Assembly (NCBI RefSeq): GCF_010671725.1
Contig: NZ_JAAHBU010000047.1
Span: 1 to 39,233 of the forward strand
DNA length: 39,233 bases
DNA from: Pseudomonas brassicae
GTDB taxonomy: Bacteria > Pseudomonadota > Gammaproteobacteria > Pseudomonadales > Pseudomonadaceae
Direction of reading: 5' to 3'
Each line of letters begins with the position of its first letter. The first letter of the stretch is position 1. Both the position numbers and the translations under genes were made by a program. A model generated the notes under the pieces. The model was given only the letters and a program-made list of their open reading frames with translations, had not been told where the DNA came from and did no database searches. This document shows positions 19,795 through 27,154 of this stretch, piece after piece.

Positions 19795-20936
19795 TCCGGT
19801 GCGATGGCAAACATCAGCTTGTCCTGCTCGACGTACACCAGCGCCTCCCGGCCGTTGATCTCCACCGGGCGTGCCGACACCGCCTCGTGCTCGGGCACCA
19901 CCTTGGACAGCACCTTGGTCAGCAGGTCGACGCGCCAGATGCAGGCAAAGCCGCCGCTGTTGTCGAAGTACAACACCGGGCGCTGCTCGCTCCAGGTCGG
20001 GTTGACCAGGCTCCAGCCGCCGGCGTCGGCCTCCATCACGGTCTCGTAGCCGGGGTCGGTCTTGCCCTCGTACGCCAGGCGCAGGCCGTTGTTCTCCAGG
20101 TTCAGGGTTTCCAGCACGCGGGCCTTGGCGAAACGCACTGTATTGGAGTACGCAAAGAACGCCTGGGTAGTGGGTTGTGGCGCTTGCTGGCTGCCGATGA
20201 GGTAGACGAACGAGTCCTGCAGCTGGCCCTCACCACGCTGGCGGTAGTAGAACGCGCCGTTCTGCACCCCGGCATAGCGCTCGCCCTGGTCGTTCAAGCC
20301 GCTGCGGCTCCAGCCGGCAAAGCGCACGTTGCGCGCGATCACGTGCCAGCCGGGGCGGTTGTCGACATACTCGAGCAAGGTGCCACTGGTGTCCTGCAGG
20401 TGGTGGCGGTCCAGAACGTAATAGTCCCCATCCGGGGCAGTCGAGACATACACGTACGCATGCAGCACGCCGTCCTTGACGGTCACGTCGATCAGTTGCG
20501 CGACCGACTCCTCGTTCATGCCCGCAAACGTGCCCAGGGCGAAGCGCTGCCACGGCGCGTCCTCGACCTTGTCGTACACCGCGCCCTTGGGCAACGGTGC
20601 GAGGATGTCTGGCGCCATGGGCGTGGGCGGCGGCAGCGGCGTCAAGCGGCGGATCTGCACGTCGTAGGCGGTTTCCAGGCAAGCCGGCGTGGTGCACACA
20701 TTGCGCACGTCCTTGAGCCAGCGGGTTTCCAGTTCGCGGAACACCTTGTGGGTCTTGAGCGGGTTGTACAGCGCGTTGAGCTGGTCGTCCTTGGCCGACA
20801 GCGAGGGCGTGTCGCAGATGGCATTTTCCAGGATGGTGCGCGCCTTGGTGCAGTCGAAACCGGCGGCCACGGCCGTCGGCGTCTGGAGGGCGAGGGTCAG
20901 CAATGCGCAGGAGAACAGCAGGGCAGCAGGCTTCAT
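19788..20936 (-). CDS. LprI/DUF1311-like secreted protein, copy 1
   Basis: A 382-residue exported protein. The signal peptide (ALLFSCALLTLALQTPTAVAA) is followed by a cysteine-rich LprI-like domain: GFDCTKARTILENAICDTPSLSAKDDQLNALY and VRNVCTTPACLETAYDVQIRRL, with four conserved Cys. A proline linker LTPLPPPTPMAPDI then leads to a 250-residue domain of unknown fold (YYVLDRHHLQDTSGTLLEYVDN, FACIWRVDLLTKVLSKVVPEHE). LprI-type domains are known as periplasmic lysozyme inhibitors, but the C-terminal part has no role I recognise. AAGGA precedes ATG. It lies 19 bp downstream of a paralogue on the same strand. Intact. Confidence 0.82.
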   Translation of the reverse strand: MKPAALLFSCALLTLALQTPTAVAAGFDCTKARTILENAICDTPSLSAKDDQLNALYNPLKTHKVFRELETRWLKDVRNVCTTPACLETAYDVQIRRLTPLPPPTPMAPDILAPLPKGAVYDKVEDAPWQRFALGTFAGMNEESVAQLIDVTVKDGVLHAYVYVSTAPDGDYYVLDRHHLQDTSGTLLEYVDNRPGWHVIARNVRFAGWSRSGLNDQGERYAGVQNGAFYYRQRGEGQLQDSFVYLIGSQQAPQPTTQAFFAYSNTVRFAKARVLETLNLENNGLRLAYEGKTDPGYETVMEADAGGWSLVNPTWSEQRPVLYFDNSGGFACIWRVDLLTKVLSKVVPEHEAVSARPVEINGREALVYVEQDKLMFAIAPDQ

Positions 20937-20955
20937 GGGGCGTCCTTGGAAATGT

Positions 20956-22118
20956 TTACTGATCAGGCGACAGGGCGAACATCAACTGGTCGTGCTCGAT
21001 GTACACGATGGCTTCGCGCCCTTGCAGTTCCACCGCCAATGGCTGCCCGGCCCTGTGTTCGGGCACGATCTTGGACAGCACCTTGCTGGCCAGGTCGACC
21101 CGCCAGATGCAGGCCATGGCACCGCTGTTCTCGAAGTACAGCACCGGGCGTCGCTCGCTCCAGCTCAGGTCCGACAGGCTCCAGCCACCCGTCTCGGGGT
21201 CGAGCACGGTTTCGCTGGCAGGCTGCGGCAGGGCATTCTCGTACTTCAGGCGCAGGTCGCTGTTCTCATGGTTCATGTTGCCCAGCACCCGTGCCTTGGC
21301 AAAGCGCAAGGTCGCGGATTGCGCGTGGAACAGCGTGGTGGTCGGCTGTGGCGGTTGCCGGCTGCCCAGGGTATAGGCCATGGCCTGCTGCAGCTCGCCG
21401 TTGGTGCGTTGGCGGTAGTAGAACACCCCGTCCTGGATACCGGCATAGCGTTCGCCCTGGTCCATCATCTCGCTGATGCGCCACCCGGCGAAGCGCACGT
21501 CGCGAGCAATCACGTGCAGGCCCTTGCGGTTGTCGGCGTATTCCAGCAGCACCCCCGACGACGGCCCCACCGATGCGTCGTCCTGGTTGTAGCTGGGGCC
21601 GTCGGAGAGTTTGCCACGTAGATCAGGGCGTACAGCACGCCGTCCTGTGTCCCCACGTCGATCAACTGTGCGAGCGAATCCGGGAACATGTCCGGTACCG
21701 CCGCCAGCGCGAAGCGCGGCCACGGCTCGTTCTGCACGGTGGTGTAGCTGTGGCCTGCGGGCAGCGGCACCACACTGCGCAGCCCGAGCACCGGCGGTGG
21801 GGGCAGTGGCGTCAGCTTGTGGATCTGCAGGTCGTAGGCGGTTTCGAGGCAGTCGTTGGTCTGGCAGCGGTCGCGCACATCCTGCATCCAGTCGGCTTCC
21901 AGCTCGCGAAAGATCCGGTTGCCCATCAGCGGCTTGTACAGTGCGTTGAGCTGGTCGTCCTTGGCCGACAGCGACGGCGTGTTGCATACCGAGGTCTCGA
22001 TCAGGGTGCGGGCCTTGGCACAATCGAAACCGGCGGCGGTGACGGCCGGGGCGTGCAGGGCAAGGGCGAGCAGGGCGCTGGAGGCCAGCAGGCGGCAAAG
22101 GCGGGCGGCGGGGTGCAT
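20956..22118 (-). CDS. LprI/DUF1311-like secreted protein, copy 2 (frameshifted)
   Basis: A tandem paralogue of the next gene with the same plan. The signal peptide (LLASSALLALALHAPAVTAA) is followed by GFDCAKARTLIETSVCNTPSLSAKDDQLNALY, CQTNDCLETAYDLQIHKL, a proline linker (LTPLPPPPVLGLR) and the same C-terminal domain (VLLEYADNRKGLHVIARDVRFAGW, MACIWRVDLASKVLSKIVPEH). A GTGGCAAACTC on the minus strand (about 21615) lacks one G, moving the frame in the middle. Restored length is about 387 aa. The two copies differ over most of their length, so the duplication is old and both are likely under selection. Function unknown beyond the family-level idea of lysozyme inhibition. Confidence 0.78.
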
Positions 22119-22259
22119 TGGACGTCCATGTGGGGTGGGGCAGGGTGCGGATGATACGTGAGTGATCCGGGCGACGGAACGGGGCTGCGCTAGAGTTGTT
22201 GCGCGACAAGTATCAGTGTTACACCTGTGCGGGTATTTTGCGGCCAAGGAGCAGCGGCT

Positions 22260-22742
22260 ATGCAACAGCAACCCTGGTTGTCGAGGGTGGGGGGCGGTGC
22301 ACGGGGTTGCTGGTCGCTGCGGGGTGAATCACGCGGGTGTGGGTGGTGGTGCGCGCTGGCCACCTTGTTGTTGCTGCAAGGCTGCATGCCACGCTCGGTG
22401 ATCGTGCATGACGGGCTCGACACCCGCGTACTCGACCGCCATACCCGGCAACCGCTGGCCGGGGTGTCTATCCTCGATGCGGGTGTGTGGGTGGCACACA
22501 GCGATGCCCAGGGGCGCGTGCAACTGGCGCCTGCACGCAGCCTCAAACTGGTGCCGCTGATGGGCGAGGCGAACGTCATGCTCAGCCTGCTGGCCTGCAA
22601 GCACGGTTACACGCCGCAGCCGGTGGCACTGCGCCGTGGCTGGAATGCCGACTATGGGCAAAGCCAGGTACACCGCCAGGTCATCTACCTGCAGCGCGCC
22701 AGTGGCACGCCCTCACACGCCTGCCCCGGGCCACTCAAATGA
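22260..22742 (+). CDS. Putative small lipoprotein
   Basis: The 160-residue product has a lipobox LLLLQGC after an unusually long Gly/Arg-rich N-region (SRVGGGARGCWSLRGESRG). The mature part contains a carboxypeptidase-regulatory-like beta sandwich pattern: VLDRHTRQPLAGVSILDAGVWVAHSDAQGRVQLAP. The extended leader could also mean that translation starts further in. AAGGAG eight bases before ATG 22260 supports this start. It is divergent from the LprI pair and converges on a truncated gene with an eight-bp overlap. Function unknown; likely envelope-associated. Confidence 0.7.
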   Translation: MQQQPWLSRVGGGARGCWSLRGESRGCGWWCALATLLLLQGCMPRSVIVHDGLDTRVLDRHTRQPLAGVSILDAGVWVAHSDAQGRVQLAPARSLKLVPLMGEANVMLSLLACKHGYTPQPVALRRGWNADYGQSQVHRQVIYLQRASGTPSHACPGPLK

Positions 22743-22935
22743 GCGCCAGCACCTCGGGGTAGCCTGCAAACCAGAAGCGCACGGCGTGCTTGTCCAGGCC
22801 GTACTCGCCCAACCAGAAGTCGACCGGGTAGCTCCAACCCGATGAGCGCGATTTGCTCGGCGCCAGGCCGACGTTGGTGAAGTGCTCGAACAACCCCGGT
22901 CTCCAGCCCCACGATGAAGTGCCTTACCACCTTGG
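22735..22935 (-). pseudogene. 3' fragment of an unknown gene
   Basis: The minus strand encodes NPKVVRHFIVGLETG, then in a shifted frame LFEHFTNVGLAPSKSRSSGW, SYPVDFWLGEYGLDKHAVRF and WFAGYPEVLALI with a stop at 22735. The frames join if one G is removed from GACCGGGG near 22896. No start is present; the sequence to the right is the REP-bearing duplicated segment, which seems to have cut off the 5' part. The protein family was not recognised. Confidence 0.5.
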
Positions 22936-22938
22936 GGT

Positions 22939-23131
22939 TGCTGATGCTCAACAGCAAGCGGCACCGGCAGATGCGTGCTGAATGGGTGGAGGTCGTGGTC
23001 AAGCGGCGGGGTTGGTAAAAAGCTTCGCTGGCAAGCCAGCTCCCACAGGTTTTTGTGGCGTTCACAAGACCCTGTGGGAGCTGGCTTGCCAGCGAAGGGG
23101 CCCTTACTGCTGGCGCAGCACCTTCACTTCA
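22939..23131 (+). repeat. 192-bp direct repeat, copy A
   Basis: Nearly identical to 23221-23412 with only a handful of differences, at an offset of 281-282 bp. It holds the 3' end of a plus-strand gene (SKRHRQMRAEWVEV), a REP pair (23023-23097) and the last codons of the monooxygenase on the minus strand (EVKVLRQQ). Confidence 0.9.
23023..23097. repeat. REP pair (hairpin), copy A
   Basis: CTTCGCTGGCAAGCCAGCTC and its inverse GAGCTGGCTTGCCAGCGAAG flank about 35 bp, with CCCACAGG/CCTGTGGG as inner arms. This is the usual palindromic REP pair of the P. putida group. Confidence 0.85.
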
Positions 23132-23137
23132 GCTGAG

Positions 23138-23300
23138 CCTGCTGATGCTGCTGTCGACCTACGGGCCGAGGACGCCTCAGGGGATGTTCGTGTTCGGCGC
23201 GGTGGTGCACCTGGTGGCGCTGCTGATGCTCAACAGCAAGCGGCACCGGCAGATGCGTGCTGAATGGGTGGAGGTCGCGGTCAAGCGGCGGGGCCGGTAA
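23138..23300 (+). pseudogene. C-terminal fragment of a membrane protein
   Basis: A plus-strand frame LSLLMLLSTYGPRTPQGMF, VFGAVVHLVALLMLNSKRHR, QMRAEWVEVAVKRRGR ends at a stop at 23300. It has two probable membrane helices and a basic tail. There is no start codon with a ribosome-binding site; upstream it fuses to repeat copy A. A shorter piece of the same 3' end recurs in copy A. It reads as the rest of a small inner-membrane protein gene broken by the duplication. Confidence 0.5.
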
Positions 23301-23412
23301 AAAGCTTCGCTGGCAAGCAGCTCCCACAGGTTTTTGTGGCGTTCACAAGACCCTGTGGGAGCTGGCTTGCCAGCGAATAGGCCCTTACTGCTGGCGCAGC
23401 GCCTTCACTTCA
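23221..23412 (+). repeat. 192-bp direct repeat, copy B
   Basis: Second copy of the segment at 22939-23131. Its right end overlaps the true 3' end of the monooxygenase gene (from 23385), which identifies copy B as the original arrangement on that side. Confidence 0.9.
23305..23377. repeat. REP pair (hairpin), copy B
   Basis: Same REP pair as copy A, but GGCAAGCAGCTCC lacks one C in the left arm. The loss is of the same CC-to-C kind that breaks genes elsewhere in the window. Confidence 0.85.
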
Positions 23413-24767
23413 CCTTTCTTGCCATCGGTTTCGCGCAGGTACTCCTGCAGCGAATCGTCCATCGCCTTCAGCCACCGCGTATGGTGCGGCACCGCCGCCG
23501 TGCCGGTGATCACCGAGCGGTACGACTTGTCGCGATAGCCCATGATGTCGTGCTTCTTGTCATGCTTCCATTTCAGGAAAATGCGGTTCACCGCGTCGAT
23601 GTCAAAGCTCGGGTAGTCGGTCTGTTCGATCAGGTGCTTGATGTAGCGGCCCTGGAATTCGTACATCGAGGCCGTTGTCTCCAGGCGCTCCTCATCTGCA
23701 CGCCAGCGTGCACTGTCGGCCTGCATGTCGGCCTTGGCCGGCAGCTGGATACGCCCCAGCATGTAGTCCCGCGCAAACCACGCCTGGGCATCGAACAGGT
23801 TGAAGCTGTACCAGAGGTCTTGCATGCCCAGGTAGATCAGCTGCGGGTTGTGCTCCCACACCACGCCTTGATACAGCCCGTTGGGCCACAGCCGATTACC
23901 GGTGTTGAGCGTGAGCTCATCCGCCAGGAACGGAAAGTGATGCTGGTAGCCGGTGCACAGGATGATCGCGTCCACGCGCTTGCTCGAGCCGTCGGCGAAA
24001 AACGCCATGTCCCCTTCGACCCTGAGCAACTGCGGGCGCTCTTCCCAGCCCTTGGGCCACTGGTAGCCCATCGGCTGGGTGCGATAGGCCGTGGTGATCG
24101 AACGCGCGCCGTACTTGTAGCATTGCGAGCCGATGTCTTCGGCCGAATAGCTGCTACCCACAATGAGCAGGTCCTGGCCTTTGAATTCCATGGCCTCGCG
24201 AAAGTCGTGGGCGTGCAGGATGCGCCCGGCAAAGCGCTCGAAGCCTTCGAACTCCGGCACGTGCGGTGTCGAGAAATGCCCGCTGGCGACCACCACATAG
24301 TCGAACACCTGCTCGATGGCCTGCCCGGCGCTGTAGTCGTGGGCGCTGACGGTGAAGGTGCGGGTGCGCGCATCGAACGTGACGTTTTTCACGGCGGTGT
24401 TGAAGCGGATGTAATCGCGCACGCCGGCCTTCTTCACGCGGCCCTGAATGTAGTCCCACAGCACTTCGCGGGGCGGGTAGGAGGAGATGGGGCGGCCGAA
24501 GTGCTCGTCGAAGCTGTAGTCGGCGAACTCCAGGCATTCCTTGGGGCCGTTGGACCACAGGTAGCGGTACATGCTGCCGTGTACCGGTTCGCCGTGCTGG
24601 TCGAGGCCGGTGCGCCAGGTGTAGTTCCACATGCCGCCCCAGTCGGCCTGCTTTTCGAAGCAGACGATCTCGGGCATGGGGGCGCCCTTGGCGTGGGCGG
24701 ATTGGAAGGCACGCAGTTGCGCAAGGCCGGACGGGCCGGCGCCGATGATGGCTACACGAAGAGTCAT
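23385..24767 (-). CDS. Flavin-containing monooxygenase, trimethylamine monooxygenase (Tmm)-like
   Basis: A 460-residue class B flavoprotein that uses FAD, NADPH and O2 to oxygenate a soft nucleophile. Motifs: FAD-binding GAGPSG (residues 9-14), FMO fingerprint [11 protein letters not shown] (179-189) and the NADPH-side [11 protein letters not shown] (203-213). Long stretches read like bacterial Tmm: [75 protein letters not shown]. The Tmm-type Tyr (Tyr207) and the Asn of SNGPKE are present. Tmm makes trimethylamine N-oxide; related enzymes oxidise indole or other amines, so the substrate is not certain. AGGAAT precedes ATG 24767. Intact. No TMAO demethylase is nearby. Confidence 0.85.
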   Translation of the reverse strand: MTLRVAIIGAGPSGLAQLRAFQSAHAKGAPMPEIVCFEKQADWGGMWNYTWRTGLDQHGEPVHGSMYRYLWSNGPKECLEFADYSFDEHFGRPISSYPPREVLWDYIQGRVKKAGVRDYIRFNTAVKNVTFDARTRTFTVSAHDYSAGQAIEQVFDYVVVASGHFSTPHVPEFEGFERFAGRILHAHDFREAMEFKGQDLLIVGSSYSAEDIGSQCYKYGARSITTAYRTQPMGYQWPKGWEERPQLLRVEGDMAFFADGSSKRVDAIILCTGYQHHFPFLADELTLNTGNRLWPNGLYQGVVWEHNPQLIYLGMQDLWYSFNLFDAQAWFARDYMLGRIQLPAKADMQADSARWRADEERLETTASMYEFQGRYIKHLIEQTDYPSFDIDAVNRIFLKWKHDKKHDIMGYRDKSYRSVITGTAAVPHHTRWLKAMDDSLQEYLRETDGKKGEVKALRQQ

Positions 24768-25206
24768 AACAATTCCTGAACGGTTGAACGCTGAAAAAAT
24801 GGCAAAGGCTCCCCAACCCCGAGCGGCGAAAAAGCCGAGGGTGCCGGGTGATGGAATTCAGGCGTTACGGTGCAGGTGGAGGGACGGGGCGCTTGCGCAT
24901 CTGGGCCAGCAACAGCTTGCCTGGCGGGATCGACAGCACGTGGAAGAGTGTCGACAGGGGTGAGGTGGCACTGAGGTGTGGGCCGTACCCATTGGCGCAG
25001 GGCGCGAACGGGTGGCCTGAGGGGCGAAAGATACGTGTGATCTCGTGCATGGGGGCTGCAATGGCCTCTTTTCTTTGTGGTTTCTTTTTTATCTATAACG
25101 GATGGGGGTGGGTATGGCAAGGTTGCGGGCCGTGCGGGCCCCTTCGCTGGCACGTCACCCCCCACAGGTCATGCACCCCGGCCCAGCCTTTCTCAGGGAC
25201 ACGCCA
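24768..25206. other. Intergenic region between divergent genes; one doubtful small frame
   Basis: About 440 bp hold the promoters of the monooxygenase (minus) and of the small protein at 25207 (plus). A minus-strand frame 24865-25050 (MHEITRIFRPSGHPFAPCAN...PPPAP, 61 aa) could be a leader peptide gene 97 bp ahead of the monooxygenase. However, its AGAGG lies about 15 bases before the ATG and other frames overlap it, so I do not call it. TTTATCTATAACGG near 25088-25101 is AT-rich and promoter-like. Confidence 0.4.
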
Positions 25207-25500
25207 ATGAGTGAAATTCAATCGGTCTCGCCCGACGGCCGCTACCGTATCGACGCCGAGCCCTGGGAGGCAGGGCCTTCACAGTGGGTGTACCCGCCAC
25301 AGATCATCGACACCGGGTCAGGCCAGTGCGTGTTTGCTTTCGAGGACCCGCGCTGGTCGATGGACCGTGCCGTGTGGGTGAGTGACACGCAGGTCGAGCT
25401 GACGCTGCGCAAGTACCCGGGGCACGCCACGGGCGAAGGGGTTCGGGCCAGTATCGACTGTGCCGCAAAGCCACCCCTGCAGGTGGCTTTCATGCCTTAG
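25207..25500 (+). CDS. Hypothetical protein (97 aa)
   Basis: Begins MSEIQSVSPDGRYRIDAEPW and holds a beta-rich pattern WVYPPQIIDTGSGQCVFAFED, RWSMDRAVWVSDTQVELTLRKYPG. It has no signal or membrane segment. The pattern of an 'S-P-D-G-R-Y' opening plus alternating strands suggests a small beta-sandwich, but no named family comes to mind. The ATG at 25207 is chosen because upstream sequence loses coding character. It stands alone between the monooxygenase promoter and the sigma-factor operon. Confidence 0.65.
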   Translation: MSEIQSVSPDGRYRIDAEPWEAGPSQWVYPPQIIDTGSGQCVFAFEDPRWSMDRAVWVSDTQVELTLRKYPGHATGEGVRASIDCAAKPPLQVAFMP

Positions 25501-25553
25501 CGAAGGGGGCAGTTAACTGCTCACTCGCGCTTGTCCCCGCCAGGCAGATCAAC

Positions 25554-25572
25554 AATAATGCAAGTCATTACC
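25554..25572 (+). promoter_or_regulatory. Candidate Fur box of the sigma-factor operon
   Basis: AATAATGCAAGTCATTACC matches the 19-bp Fur consensus at 14 positions and lies 17 bp upstream of the ECF sigma start. This is the expected place for iron repression of a fecI-type gene. Confidence 0.65.
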
Positions 25573-25588
25573 ATTTGAGACCGTTCCC

Positions 25589-26107
25589 ATGACGGCTGAC
25601 TCTTCTGCCCTGCACAGTGCCGTCGGTGAGCTGTACTCGGCGCACAACACCTGGCTGCGCAACTGGCTGCGCCGGCGCATCGACAACCATTGCGATGCCG
25701 CAGACCTGGCCCAGGACACCTTCGTCAAGATTCTGAAGGCGCGCAGTGCCCTGGATATCCGCGAGCCCCGCCAGTACCTCTCGACCGTGGCCAAGGGGCT
25801 GATGATCGACCTGTTTCGCCGGCGCTCGCTGGAGCAGGCGTATCTGGAGACACTCGGCCACCTGCCCGCTGCCGAAGTACCTGACCTCGAGACCCAGGCG
25901 ATCCTGTTCGAGGCGCTGCTGGAAGTCGACCAGATGCTGGCCGGGCTGGGGGTGCGGGTGCGGCAGGTGTTCATTCTGTCGCAACTGGACGGGCTGACCT
26001 ATGCGCAGATCGCCGCACAGCTGGGCATCTCGCTGCGCACGGTGAACAAGGACATGGCCAAGGCCATGGAACATTGCTGCCTGATGCAGTGGCAGTCAGA
26101 CACGTGA
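25589..26107 (+). CDS. FecI-type ECF sigma factor
   Basis: A 172-residue iron-starvation sigma factor. Region 2 reads HCDAADLAQDTFVKILKAR and region 2.4 PRQYLSTVAKGLMIDLFRRR. Region 4 reads LDGLTYAQIAAQLGISLRTVNKDMAKAM, with the helix-turn-helix for the -35 element. Length is typical. It overlaps the anti-sigma gene by GTGA. In the FecI/FecR/FecA logic it is released when the receptor binds its ferric siderophore, and it then transcribes the receptor gene at 27155. A Fur box lies just upstream. Confidence 0.93.
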   Translation: MTADSSALHSAVGELYSAHNTWLRNWLRRRIDNHCDAADLAQDTFVKILKARSALDIREPRQYLSTVAKGLMIDLFRRRSLEQAYLETLGHLPAAEVPDLETQAILFEALLEVDQMLAGLGVRVRQVFILSQLDGLTYAQIAAQLGISLRTVNKDMAKAMEHCCLMQWQSDT

Positions 26108-27056
26108 GCCAGGTCCCCACGCCCTTGCAGCGCGAGGCCGTACGCGAGGCAGCGCGCTGGTTTGCGCGCTTGTCGTCGGGCACCGCCAGCGAGCACGACC
26201 GGGCCCAATGGCAGCATTGGCACGACGCCAGCGAGCTGCATCGGCAGGCCTGGCAGCGTATGCAGGCGGTGACCGAAACCCTGGGCGGGTTGCCGGGGCG
26301 ATTGGCGTCCTCAACGCTGCAGGGGGCGGGCACAGCCCGCCGCCAGGTGGTGTATGGCCTGGCACTGCTGGTGGGCGGCGGCTGGCTCGGTACGCTCACC
26401 TGGCGCAGCGACCAACGTCGCGCATGGACCGCCGACTACCAGAGCGATGTAGGCGAGCGTCGCGCAATCGAACTGACCGATGGCAGCCAGTTGCTGCTGG
26501 ATACCGACAGCGCCGTGGACGTGCAATACGATGCCCATCAACGCCTGCTGGTGTTGCGGCGCGGCCAGGTGCTGGTGAATACCGGCAGCGACCCTGCCAG
26601 GCGGCCCTTCATGATCGACACGCGTGATGGGCGCGTGCTTGCGCTGGGTACACGTTTCACGTGCGCACCGATGACGACGGCAGCGAAGTCGCCGTGCTGG
26701 AGAAAGCCGTGCAACTGACGGTTGGCGGCCTGCCGGCGCTGCGGGTGGAGGCGGGTCAGCGGGTGACCTTCGGCGCCTCCGGCACTGGCGCGCTGCAACG
26801 CAATGACGCCAGTGTGGCGGCGTGGCGCAACGGCAGCCTGATTGCCATCGATATGCCGCTGGGCCAGTTGATCCGTGAACTGTCGCGCTACCGCCCAGGC
26901 CTCTTGCGCTGCGAACCAGAGGTGGCCGGCTTGAAAGTCTCGGGGGCGTTTCCGATCACCGACACCGACCTGGCACTCACCGCGCTGCAGAGCGGGTTTG
27001 CCGTGCAGGTGGTGCGCCGTACCCGCTACTGGGTGACGGTCACCGCCCGCGCCTGA
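26104..27056 (+). CDS. FecR-type anti-sigma/signal transducer, frameshifted
   Basis: GTG 26104 overlaps the sigma-factor stop by four bases. Order of parts: a DUF4880-type cytosolic domain (REAARWFARLSSGTASEHDRAQWQHW, ELHRQAWQRM), one membrane helix (VVYGLALLVGGGWLGTLTW), the FecR domain (YQSDVGERRAIELTDGSQLLLDTDSAVDV, GQVLVNTG) and a C-terminal STN-like domain (PEVAGLKVSGAFPITDTDLALTALQSGF). The frame breaks at about 26661 (TTCACGTGCGC instead of TTCACGGTGCGC, one G lost). Restored length is about 317 aa, usual for FecR. It passes the ligand signal from the TonB receptor in the periplasm to the sigma factor. Confidence 0.88.
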
Positions 27057-27154
27057 CGTAATTGAGAATAAAAACGCCTACGCTGCACTTTTTCCTGCGC
27101 CCACTCGACCCTCTCTCAGATCGATTCATTTGAGTGTTCTCGGGGGAGGGAAAC

